From Arthrobacter sp. SLBN-100 (GTDB lineage: Bacteria > Actinomycetota > Actinomycetes > Actinomycetales > Micrococcaceae), in assembly GCF_006715305.1 (NCBI RefSeq), contig NZ_VFMY01000001.1, positions 4,278,001-4,342,000 on the forward strand: a DNA stretch of 64,000 nt, given 5' to 3'. Below are positions 17,735 through 26,510 of the stretch, piece after piece. A program made the position numbers and the translations under genes. The notes under the pieces were generated by a model, which saw nothing but the letters and a program-made list of their open reading frames with translations, was not told where the DNA came from and did no database searches. The stretch's first letter is position 1; the number at the start of each line of letters is the position of its first letter.

Positions 17735-18364
17735 ATGCAGGCCATCAATGACTTCATCCTCGCCGCAGCCGGACAGCCCTGGGTGCTGTTCCTGGTCTTG
17801 GCGTGCTGCGTCATTGATGGCTTTTTCCCCCCCATCCCCAGTGAGTCGGTGGTGGTGGGCCTCTCCGCCGTCGCTGCCACCGCCGGGGTTCCCAACCCGT
17901 GGCTCCTGATGCTGGTGGCAGCGCTCGGGGCCTTCTCCGGGGACAACATTGCTTACCTCATCGGGCGCAAAGTGGGAACCCGGCGCTGGGCGTGGATGCG
18001 GGGACGGCGCATGCAAAGCGCCTTCCATTGGGCGGGCCGGGAACTGCGCAAGCGCCCGGCCTCGCTCATCCTCGTGGCGAGGTTTGTTCCGATCGGCCGG
18101 GTGGCCGTCAACCTCACAGCCGGCGTCACGCACTATCCACATCTGCGCTTCGTGGGCCTGACCGTCCTTTCGGCGTCGCTGTGGGCAGGCTATTCCGTGG
18201 GAATAGGACTGTTTTTCGGGCAATGGTTTGAGGACAACCACCTCCTGGGCGCGGTCATCGCGATCGTTTGTGCAGTGGCTCTGGGGATAATGGTGGACCT
18301 TGTCATCAACCGGGTCCGGAACAGGCCTCCCAGAGCGGAGCGGATAAAGGAACCAGAAGCGTAG
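17735..18364 (+). CDS. DedA family membrane protein
   Basis: A 209-residue SNARE-associated / DedA (VTT) protein with about five membrane segments. The family marks are PPIPSESVV (about 29-37), FSGDNIAYLIGR and the ARFVPIGRVAVN segment with its conserved arginines (about 110-121). DedA proteins act in lipid flipping (undecaprenyl phosphate or phosphatidylethanolamine) and membrane potential homeostasis. It begins 7 nt after deoA, so it is probably part of the nucleoside operon. A second DedA follows directly. Confidence 0.88.
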   Translation: MQAINDFILAAAGQPWVLFLVLACCVIDGFFPPIPSESVVVGLSAVAATAGVPNPWLLMLVAALGAFSGDNIAYLIGRKVGTRRWAWMRGRRMQSAFHWAGRELRKRPASLILVARFVPIGRVAVNLTAGVTHYPHLRFVGLTVLSASLWAGYSVGIGLFFGQWFEDNHLLGAVIAIVCAVALGIMVDLVINRVRNRPPRAERIKEPEA

Positions 18365-18489
18365 TTGAACCGTTGTTCGGGCAGGCGGGGGCGTAGCGAA
18401 TTGCGCCTTGCCATGGGACACTTAGGAACGATTTCCGCTTTGGCTGCGCCGCTTAGGCCCGCGCCATTTTGCATAGGAGCAAGACCCGC

Positions 18490-19218
18490 GTGGAGTTTAT
18501 TAATGAGGCCGTGCTCCATGCAGCGGGCCAGTGGTGGATCTACCCGGTCCTGCTGTTGTTTTTCTTCGTGGACGGCTTCGCCATGGTGGTCCCCAGTGAG
18601 ACCCTCATCGTGGCCCTGGCTGCGTTCGCGCGGCACAGCGGTGAACCGAACCTGTGGATCCTCGGACTCACAGCCCTGGTGGGAGCCATGGCCGGAGACA
18701 ACATGGCCTTCATGCTCGGACGCAGGATCGGGTTGCACCGGTGGAAATGGATGCGCCGGCCCAAGGTCCAAAAGGCGTTCGGCTGGGCACGCTACGAATT
18801 GGACAAGCGGGGCGCCGTCCTGATTTTCACTGCCCGCTACATTCCCTGGGGCAGGGTGGCCGTGAACTACGTCGCCGGAAGCACCGGATTCTCCCACCGC
18901 CGCTTCTTCGTGCTGGACGGCTTCGCCTGCACCACCTGGGTGGGGTACTCCATCGGCATCGGCATGCTGGCAAGCTCCTTCCCGTGGCTCCACCACAATC
19001 CGCTGCTCAGCGCGGGCATCGCGGTGGTATTCGCCATCGTTTTGGGGATCCTTATCGACCACCTGCTCCGGTTGTGGCACAAGCACCTGGCCCGCAACGA
19101 CGCGGACAAAGCGGACGAGTGGCTCGACGGCGGCGCGTCCGGCGCAGCGGACCCGGATTCCGGCAGCACAGCCATGCTGGCTCCTGCAGCAGGGGACGGC
19201 AAGCCTGCCGCCATGTAG
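18490..19218 (+). CDS. DedA family membrane protein (second copy)
   Basis: A 242-residue DedA protein similar in layout to its upstream neighbour: VVPSETLIVALAAF, MAGDNMAFMLGRRIG and ARYIPWGRVAVNYVAG. It has an extra acidic/Gly/Ala-rich tail of about 35 residues (DADKADEWLDGG onwards). The GTG start at 18490 has AGGAG at 18475-18479. A 125-nt gap separates it from the first DedA, so it may have its own promoter. The pair is probably an old tandem duplication that has diverged. Confidence 0.87.
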   Translation: MEFINEAVLHAAGQWWIYPVLLLFFFVDGFAMVVPSETLIVALAAFARHSGEPNLWILGLTALVGAMAGDNMAFMLGRRIGLHRWKWMRRPKVQKAFGWARYELDKRGAVLIFTARYIPWGRVAVNYVAGSTGFSHRRFFVLDGFACTTWVGYSIGIGMLASSFPWLHHNPLLSAGIAVVFAIVLGILIDHLLRLWHKHLARNDADKADEWLDGGASGAADPDSGSTAMLAPAAGDGKPAAM

Positions 19219-19245
19219 CCGCTGGCATTGAACTGCTGCCCACCC

Positions 19246-19251
19246 TAAGGT
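19246..19251 (+). promoter_or_regulatory. Leaderless-type -10 box of add
   Basis: TAAGGT ends 7 nt before the GTG at 19259. The same bases could be read as a weak Shine-Dalgarno (AAGG), so the call is tentative. Confidence 0.4.
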
Positions 19252-19258
19252 GGGATAC

Positions 19259-20395
19259 GTGACTGAGCCTATTGTTGACGCTGCCCCTGCCATCGATTTT
19301 GACCTGAAGAGCCTGCCCAAGGTGTCACTTCACGACCACCTGGACGGGGGACTCCGTCCGGCCACCATCATCGAGCTGGCCGAGGCCGCGGGCCACACCC
19401 TTCCGTCAAGCGACCCGGTAGCGCTGGGCCAGTGGTTCCGCGAATCCGCGGACTCCGGCTCCCTGGTCCGCTACCTTGAGACCTTTGACCACACCGTCGC
19501 CGTGATGCAGACCGCCGAAGGACTTTACCGGGTCGCCAAGGAATTCGTTGAGGACCTTGCTGATGACGGCGTGGTGTATGGCGAAGTCCGGTGGGCGCCG
19601 GAGCAGCACCTCCAGAAGGGCCTCACCCTGGACGAAGCCGTGGAAGCGGTGCAGGAAGGCCTTGAGGCCGGCGTCGAGGCCGTGGGGGAGACCGGACGGG
19701 AAATCCAGGTGGGCCAGCTCATCACCGCCATGCGCCACGCCGACCGCGGCCAGGAGATCGCCGAACTCGCCGTCCGCCACCGCAACAAGGGTGCCGTCGG
19801 CTTTGACATCGCCGGAGCCGAAGACGGCTTCCTGCCCTCCCGCTTCCGGGACGCCTTCACCTACCTGGCCCAGCACAACTTCCCGGCCACCGTGCACGCC
19901 GGCGAGGCTGCCGGGCTGGAAAGCATCCAGTCCGCCCTGGTGGACGGCCGCGCATTGCGGTTGGGACACGGCGTCCGGATCGCCGAAGACATCCTGGTGG
20001 AGTTCGACGACGACGAGGACACCGAGGACACCATCGGCCTGGTGACCCTGGGCGATCTCTCCAGCTGGGTCCGGGACCGCGGCATCGCCCTTGAAGTCTG
20101 CCCGTCCTCGAACCTCCAGACGGGTGCGATCGCCGGCTTCGGCGAGGGCATCGAAAGCCACCCCCTGGACATGCTGTACCAGCTGGGCTTCAACGTCACC
20201 ATCAATACCGACAACCGGCTGATGAGCGGCGTCACGCTGACCGACGAGTTCGAGCTGCTGGTGGAAACCTTCGACTACGACCTCGACGACCTCCTGGAGC
20301 TGACCCTGAACGCCGCCGAGGCATCCTTCCTGCCGCTGGAAGAGAAGGAAGCGCTCGTCGAGTACATCAACGACGCCTACGCGAATCTTGGCTGA
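19259..20395 (+). CDS. add: Adenosine deaminase
   Basis: A 378-residue zinc amidohydrolase converting adenosine and deoxyadenosine to inosine forms. Motifs: LHDHLDGGLRP (zinc histidines, about 24-34), the HAGEAAG segment (zinc His and catalytic Glu, about 216-222), LGHGVRIAED and TINTDNRLMSG (late zinc ligand Asp, about 319-329). The GTG at 19259 is chosen over the in-frame GTG at 19250. Its position fits the salvage block. The TTG of the next gene overlaps its stop codon. Confidence 0.95.
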   Translation: MTEPIVDAAPAIDFDLKSLPKVSLHDHLDGGLRPATIIELAEAAGHTLPSSDPVALGQWFRESADSGSLVRYLETFDHTVAVMQTAEGLYRVAKEFVEDLADDGVVYGEVRWAPEQHLQKGLTLDEAVEAVQEGLEAGVEAVGETGREIQVGQLITAMRHADRGQEIAELAVRHRNKGAVGFDIAGAEDGFLPSRFRDAFTYLAQHNFPATVHAGEAAGLESIQSALVDGRALRLGHGVRIAEDILVEFDDDEDTEDTIGLVTLGDLSSWVRDRGIALEVCPSSNLQTGAIAGFGEGIESHPLDMLYQLGFNVTINTDNRLMSGVTLTDEFELLVETFDYDLDDLLELTLNAAEASFLPLEEKEALVEYINDAYANLG

Positions 20396-21152
20396 AACTC
20401 CCGTTGACCCGCTGCTTACTGGGCCCACGGCAGCAGGGGCCCCCGGGCGAGCTTGCGAGCTGGGGGAGCTGCTGGGGATAATTCGCCAGCTCAGGGAGCA
20501 CTGCCCCTGGACGGGCGCGCTGACGCATGAGTCCCTGGTGGAGTATCTCCTCGAGGAGGCTTACGAGGTGGCCGAAACCGTCGAGGCTGGAACTGCGGGC
20601 GGAACTGCTGGGGAGGAACACTTCGACGCCGAACTGCAGGGCGAGCTGGGCGACATCCTGCTCCAGGTGGTGCTGCATGCCCGCCTCGCGGAGGAGCGCG
20701 GCGCTTTCACGTTCGACGACGTGGCGCGCGGCCTGAGTGCCAAGATGGTGCGGCGCAACCCCCACGTGTTCCGCCCGGACGGCTCACTGCAGGACAGCTT
20801 TCCGGCCACGGTTGAGGACATCGTGCAGAAGTGGGACGCGGTGAAGCGGGCCGAGCGGCCGGAGCGGCAGGATCCGTTCGTTGGAATCCCGCTGGCCCTG
20901 CCGGCACTGGCGAGGGCGCAAAAGTCCATCGACCGCGGGGCAAGGGCCAATCCGGTGGTTGAGCCTGCCGAAAACCGGGAAGCTCAACCGCCGGTGCAAG
21001 TTGCCCCCTTCACGTCGGAAGAAGAACTCGGCGAGCTGCTGCTCGCCGTCGTCCATTCCGCCCACGCCAGCGGATTCGACGCCGAGCGTGCCCTCCGCGG
21101 CGCCGTCCGGGGCTACCAGCAGCACGTCCCGCAGCACCGTCAACAGGGCTGA
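20388..21152 (+). CDS. MazG family nucleotide pyrophosphohydrolase with incomplete second domain
   Basis: 254 residues, TTG start overlapping the add stop by 8 nt. The N-terminal MazG domain is intact: HCPWTGALTHESLVEYLLEE, EEAYEVAET and ELGDILLQVVLHARLAEE supply the metal-binding EExxE/ExxD set. It would hydrolyse non-canonical NTPs. The C-terminal half keeps only the ELGELLLAVVHSAHASGFDAE helix of the second MazG domain; the first helix pair is missing, and in its place stands sequence from a palindromic repeat (20952-20994). A second repeat-like block lies near the start (20435-20460). The enzyme may be active through domain 1 alone (inference). Confidence 0.85.
   Translation: MAETPVDPLLTGPTAAGAPGRACELGELLGIIRQLREHCPWTGALTHESLVEYLLEEAYEVAETVEAGTAGGTAGEEHFDAELQGELGDILLQVVLHARLAEERGAFTFDDVARGLSAKMVRRNPHVFRPDGSLQDSFPATVEDIVQKWDAVKRAERPERQDPFVGIPLALPALARAQKSIDRGARANPVVEPAENREAQPPVQVAPFTSEEELGELLLAVVHSAHASGFDAERALRGAVRGYQQHVPQHRQQG
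20435..20460 (+). repeat. Repeat-like block inside the mazG-like gene, shared with 48817-48841
   Basis: AGGGGCCC followed by GGCGAGCTTGCGAGC recurs at 48817-48841, an intergenic site, with only the short spacer between the two blocks changed. Fifteen bases in a row are identical. It encodes the weakly conserved N-terminal segment of the MazG-like protein. Confidence 0.4.
20952..20994. repeat. Degenerate palindromic repeat within coding sequence
   Basis: CCGGTGGTTGAGC (20952-20964) pairs with 20982-20994 with one mismatch; the centre keeps AAACCGGGA, as in the intergenic copy at 1794-1843. It is in frame and encodes the linker between the two halves of the MazG-like protein. Confidence 0.65.
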
Positions 21153-21263
21153 CCGCACCATCATGACGCCCGGGACTGGATAGGTTTCCGTAACCCGGGC
21201 CACTCTCGACTACGCTGGTCCCTGACGAGTACGTCGAGTTTTCAGCTGTATTTCCCCCGTTAA

Positions 21264-22565
<1,302 letters not shown>

Positions 22566-22582
22566 TAGCCGCGTAAACCAAT

Positions 22583-22620
22583 CAACGGTGGCTATGGTTG
22601 AAAGACCATAGCCACCGTTG
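22583..22620 (+). terminator. Terminator after eno
   Basis: Perfect 16-bp arms (CAACGGTGGCTATGGT at 22583-22598, complement at 22605-22620), loop TGAAAG, then TTGTTTC. Confidence 0.85.
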
Positions 22621-22686
22621 TTGTTTCGGCATCGTTCCAGCCCAGCTAGTGGCGGCCCCAGGCAGGCTGCGCGTTTCAGGAGTGTC

Positions 22687-23415
22687 ATGGCTACCCGCCG
22701 TCCCAAAGTTCCCAAGGTTGCCTCACCCCGTTCGGGCCCACCGCAGGCAACCCATGAGACCACCGACGGCGCGGACGTTATCCGCGCTGATTTTGGTTCG
22801 GGAAAGGGGAAGCCGGGCGCCGGCCCAGCTGGCCACGAAGCCTCTGCGCCGATAGCGGGCGCCGCGCGGGACAACCGCCGGACAGCGTTAGCGGACAAGG
22901 CCCCGGGGCCACACCCGGCCAAGGGGTCACACCAGGTGAAGGGGTTCGACGCCGGCAGGAAGGGGAGCGGCGCCGAAGGCACCTCCCCGGCGGCCGGCAC
23001 AGGCGCGGCCGAGGAGCAGCAGCAGCCCGTACCCGCCAAGGCGTTCTCCGGGCGCATGCTCGCACTTGCCGTGGTGATGATTGCCATCACCATCATGCTG
23101 GCACCCACGGTCAAGATCTTCTTCGACAAGCGGGCCGAAATAGCAGCCCTGAACGCGGACATCGCTGCCCGTGAGGCCGAAGGCAACAGCCTGCGGCAGC
23201 AGGTCTCCCGCTGGCAGGACCCCAATTACGTGAAACAGCAGGCCCGCGACCGCATTAACATGGTTATGCCGGGCGAAACCGGCTACTGGGTCTTCGGCAG
23301 CGATTTGCCCGCCGGGGAAAGCAGTAGCCCGACCGGCGCAGCAGCACAAGACCCCGCCGATCTGCCGTGGGTGGATTCCCTGTGGGAGTCCATTACGCGC
23401 GCGGCCACAGACTGA
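22687..23415 (+). CDS. Septum formation initiator family protein (FtsB/DivIC-like)
   Basis: 242 residues. A long, low-complexity basic, Gly/Pro/Ala-rich N terminus (about 120 residues) is followed by one membrane helix (MLALAVVMIAITIMLAPTV) and a coiled coil (KRAEIAALNADIAAREAEGN), then the conserved DPNYVKQQARDRINMVMPGE segment that marks FtsB/DivIC proteins. It should join FtsL/FtsQ at the division site. The ATG at 22687 has AGGAG at 22678-22682. Codon 68 is a rare TTA (22888-22890). Its place between eno and DUF501 is the standard actinobacterial order. Confidence 0.9.
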   Translation: MATRRPKVPKVASPRSGPPQATHETTDGADVIRADFGSGKGKPGAGPAGHEASAPIAGAARDNRRTALADKAPGPHPAKGSHQVKGFDAGRKGSGAEGTSPAAGTGAAEEQQQPVPAKAFSGRMLALAVVMIAITIMLAPTVKIFFDKRAEIAALNADIAAREAEGNSLRQQVSRWQDPNYVKQQARDRINMVMPGETGYWVFGSDLPAGESSSPTGAAAQDPADLPWVDSLWESITRAATD

Positions 23416-23443
23416 ACCGCAACAGGAAGGACGGCCAGCGACA

Positions 23444-24115
23444 GTGGAACCCCACACGGCAGCCGCCCGGGACGAATCCCGCCAACCATCAGCACACGAC
23501 CTTGAAGTACTAAGCCGCCAACTCGGACGGCCGGTGCGTGACGTGGTGGAAATTCCTGCACGCTGCGTCTGCGGCAATCCCCTGGTCGCCGCCACCGCTC
23601 CGCGGCTCGGCAACGGAACGCCATTCCCCACCACCTTCTACCTGACACACCCCGTCATCACCTCGGCAGTCTCCAGGCTGGAAGCGGCAGGGGTTATGAA
23701 CGAGATGAATGAGCAGCTTTCCGGCGATGAGGAACTGGCCGCCGCCTACCTCTCCGCGCATGAGGCGTACCTTGCAGCCCGCGCCGCCATCGGCGAGCGT
23801 TCGGGCATCGGAGCCGTTCCCGAAATCGACGGGATCTCCGCCGGCGGCATGCCCACCCGCGTCAAATGCCTCCACGTCCTGGTGGGCCACTCGCTGGCAG
23901 CCGGTCCAGGTGTCAATCCCCTCGGGGACCAGGCCATCGCCGCCATCAGCGACTGGTGGACTGCGGACAGGTGCTACTGCGACGGCGCCTGGGACACCTC
24001 CGGGGAAGCGCCCTCCAGGGACCTGAGCCGCCACGGTCCGCAGGGGCTGCCGGACATCGTAGGCCGGCCCGCACCCGTCCGGAAGACCTCCGGGACAACA
24101 GGGGCTGCGACATGA
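23444..24115 (+). CDS. DUF501 domain-containing protein
   Basis: 223 residues of an actinobacterial family without assigned function. DUF501 is recognised by its ARCVCGNPLVAATAPRLGNGTPFPTTFYLTHP-type segment, by the later MPTRVKCLHVLVGHSLAAG segment and by DRCYCDGAW near the C terminus. Paired Cys residues (CVC, CYC, KCLH) suggest a metal site (inference). It starts with GTG at 23444, 28 nt after the FtsB-like gene, and its TGA overlaps the next ATG. Confidence 0.9.
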   Translation: MEPHTAAARDESRQPSAHDLEVLSRQLGRPVRDVVEIPARCVCGNPLVAATAPRLGNGTPFPTTFYLTHPVITSAVSRLEAAGVMNEMNEQLSGDEELAAAYLSAHEAYLAARAAIGERSGIGAVPEIDGISAGGMPTRVKCLHVLVGHSLAAGPGVNPLGDQAIAAISDWWTADRCYCDGAWDTSGEAPSRDLSRHGPQGLPDIVGRPAPVRKTSGTTGAAT

Positions 24116-25059
24116 CGCGCGTCGCCGCCATCGACTGCGGTACCAACTCCATCCGCCTCCTGATCGCGGACATCGGCCACAGCAACGGAACCACCACCCT
24201 CACGGATGTTGTGCGCGAAATGCGGGTGGTCCGGCTGGGCCAGGGCGTGGATGCTACGGGTGAACTCGCTCCGGAAGCGCTGGAGCGCACCTTCGCGGCC
24301 ACCGCCGATTATGCCCGGCTGATCAGGGAGCACGAAGCGGTCGAGGTGCGCTTCGTGGCCACATCGGCCAGCCGTGATGCCCGGAACCGGGACGTCTTCG
24401 TGGACGGAATCCGGGCCCTGCTGGGCGTGGAACCGGAGGTCATCTCCGGCGATGAGGAAGCCGCCCTGTCCTTTTCCGGCGCCAGCAGTGTCCTGCCCAT
24501 CCTGGACGGCCAGGAGGTACTGGTGGTGGATCTCGGCGGCGGAAGCACCGAGTTCGTCCTCGGCACCGCAGCCGGGGTGACAGCGGCCAAATCGGTAGAC
24601 ATCGGATGCGTCCGCCTCACCGAACGCCACTTGCGCCAGGACCCGCCCACCGCGGAACAGATCGCGGCCGCCCAAGCTGACGTGGACGACGCCATCGCCC
24701 GCGCACGGCAGGACGTTCCGCTGGAACGCGCCACCGCCGTCGTCGGCGTTGCGGGGTCCATCACCACCATCACCGCGCACGCCCTCCGGCTGCCCAAGTA
24801 TTCGCCGGACGAAATCCACGGCACCGGATTGCCCCTGGACACGATCCGTGCCGCCGCCAACGATCTCCTGGCCATGGACCGCGCCCACCGCGCCGCGCTG
24901 CCCTACATGCACCCGGGGCGGGTGGATGTCATCGGCGCGGGCGGATTGGTGTGGGGCCGGATCCTCGAACGGCTGGCGGAGCTCACCGGCGGGCGCATCT
25001 CTACGGCCACGGCCAGCGAACACGACATTCTCGACGGCATCGCCCTGAGCATCGGCTGA
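24112..25059 (+). CDS. Ppx/GppA family phosphatase
   Basis: A 315-residue exopolyphosphatase / guanosine pentaphosphate phosphatase-like protein of the short actinobacterial form (Ppx1/2 type). N-terminal phosphate-binding AAIDCGTNSIRLLIAD, then FVATSASRDARN, ISGDEEAALSFSGA and VVDLGGGSTEFVLG (about 139-152), all typical of the ASKHA fold. It lacks the C-terminal HD-like domain of long E. coli Ppx. The ATG at 24112 overlaps the DUF501 stop. It may hydrolyse polyphosphate or (p)ppGpp precursors; activity must be tested. Confidence 0.9.
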   Translation: MTRVAAIDCGTNSIRLLIADIGHSNGTTTLTDVVREMRVVRLGQGVDATGELAPEALERTFAATADYARLIREHEAVEVRFVATSASRDARNRDVFVDGIRALLGVEPEVISGDEEAALSFSGASSVLPILDGQEVLVVDLGGGSTEFVLGTAAGVTAAKSVDIGCVRLTERHLRQDPPTAEQIAAAQADVDDAIARARQDVPLERATAVVGVAGSITTITAHALRLPKYSPDEIHGTGLPLDTIRAAANDLLAMDRAHRAALPYMHPGRVDVIGAGGLVWGRILERLAELTGGRISTATASEHDILDGIALSIG

Positions 25060-25065
25060 GGGCCC

Positions 25066-26451
25066 ATGCAGAAACATGAACCCGGCAAAACACCATCGCC
25101 CGGGCGGGCCGGCGCAGCCCTGCTGGCCCTGCTCCTCGCCGCCTGCTGCCTCGGAACAGGCTTGTTCGCCGCACCCGCCGCGCACGCGGACGAGTGGCGC
25201 GACAAACAGTACTGGCTGGCTGAATCCGGAATCACCAAGGCCTGGGAGGTCTCCAAAGGTGCCGGCGTGAAGGTGGCCGTGATCGACAGCGGTGTGGACG
25301 CCAAGCATCCAGACCTCAAGGGCGCCGTAGTGGGAGGCTACGACGCCTCCGGCTCCGGGCAGCCTGACGGCCAGAAAGTGGTGGGCTCCAAGACCGAACA
25401 CGGCACACTGGTGGCCACCATGCTCGCCGGACGCGGCCACCAGCCTGCCGACGCCACAGCCAGTCCGTCGCCCGGACCGGCAGCCCTTCCGCCTGACGGA
25501 ATCGTGGGCGTGGCTCCGGAAGCGCAGATCCTCTCCGTCTCCACCTGGCTGGGCTCGACCAACCCCTCGGGCAAGAGCGACCAGGACCAGATCCCCGAAG
25601 CCGTCCGCTGGGCGGTGGACAACGGCGCCAAGGTCATCAACATCTCCCTCGGCAGCACCACCCCGCAGTGGCCGCAAAGCTGGGACGCGGCCTTCCTGTA
25701 TGCCGAGCAAAAAGACGTGGTGATTGTGGCCGCCGCCGGCAACCGGGTGGGTGGCAACATCCAGGTGGGCGCCCCGGCCACCATTCCGGGCGTCCTTACC
25801 GTCGCCGGCCTGGACCGCAAGGGAACCGCGAGTGTTGATGCGTCGTCGCAGGGAATCAGCATCGGTGTCGCGGCGCCCGCCGAGAACCTGCTGGGCGGCG
25901 TTCCCGGCGGCAGCTATGCGGAATGGGCAGGAACCTCCGGCTCCACGCCCATTGTTGCCGGGGTCGCCGCACTGATCCGCTCCAAGTGGCCGGACATGAC
26001 CGCAAAGCAGGTTATCAACAGGATCGTTGCCACGGCCAAGGACGCGGGCGCGCCCGGCAAGGACCCCCTGTACGGCTTTGGTGTGCTCAATGCGGAGGCT
26101 GCGCTCAAGGACAGCGTTCCTGAAGTTTCGGCCAATCCGCTTGGCTCCATTGCGGAATGGATCCGCGTCCACCGCCGCGGCAACCTGGCCACGCCCGCTC
26201 CACTTCCCACCGCCGAGGTTCCCAGCGAACTGCCCGCGTTGCCCGAGGCGACCGTGCCTGCAGCGAAGCCGCCGTCCCGGCGGGACAGTGCGCTCGCTGC
26301 CGCCGTCGTGGTCGGTTTCGGCCTGCTGTTTGCAGCCATTATTGCGGCAGCGGCCATCCAACTGAGGCGCGCTGCCAGGAACCCCGCCGAGCTGCCGGAA
26401 CAGCCGGATACCGGGGTGGTGAACCGGATTGATTCCGGGCGGAAAACCTAG
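25066..26451 (+). CDS. Membrane-anchored subtilisin-like serine protease (S8, mycosin-like)
   Basis: 461 residues. A signal peptide (GAALLALLLAACCLGTGLFAAPAAHA) precedes the catalytic domain: Asp in VAVIDSGVD (about 70-78), His in EHGTLVATM (about 109-117), oxyanion Asn in AAAGN and Ser in GTSGSTPIVAG (about 290-300). A Pro-rich linker and one C-terminal helix (AAVVVGFGLLFAAIIAAAAI) anchor it, with a basic cytoplasmic tail. This is the layout of type VII secretion mycosins, but no ESX genes lie in the window. It begins 6 nt after the Ppx gene. Targets unknown. Confidence 0.88.
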   Translation: MQKHEPGKTPSPGRAGAALLALLLAACCLGTGLFAAPAAHADEWRDKQYWLAESGITKAWEVSKGAGVKVAVIDSGVDAKHPDLKGAVVGGYDASGSGQPDGQKVVGSKTEHGTLVATMLAGRGHQPADATASPSPGPAALPPDGIVGVAPEAQILSVSTWLGSTNPSGKSDQDQIPEAVRWAVDNGAKVINISLGSTTPQWPQSWDAAFLYAEQKDVVIVAAAGNRVGGNIQVGAPATIPGVLTVAGLDRKGTASVDASSQGISIGVAAPAENLLGGVPGGSYAEWAGTSGSTPIVAGVAALIRSKWPDMTAKQVINRIVATAKDAGAPGKDPLYGFGVLNAEAALKDSVPEVSANPLGSIAEWIRVHRRGNLATPAPLPTAEVPSELPALPEATVPAAKPPSRRDSALAAAVVVGFGLLFAAIIAAAAIQLRRAARNPAELPEQPDTGVVNRIDSGRKT

Positions 26452-26473
26452 TTCCCTAGCCTTCCGGACAGTT

Positions 26474-26503
26474 AGTGAAGATTTTCACAAACTGCGGTAT
26501 CCT
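26474..26503 (+). promoter_or_regulatory. ndh promoter region: Crp/GlxR-like palindrome and leaderless -10
   Basis: AGTGA-N6-TCACA (26474-26489) matches 9 of 10 positions of the TGTGA-N6-TCACA site used by Crp and GlxR. TATCCT (26498-26503) ends 7 nt before the ATG, giving a near-leaderless transcript. The palindrome covers the expected -35 zone. Confidence 0.5.
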
Positions 26504-26510
26504 TGAACCT

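Noticed and set aside
23974..26361. A 795-codon antisense frame over ppx and the subtilase
   Set aside because: It spans two well-supported genes and shows no recognisable domain.
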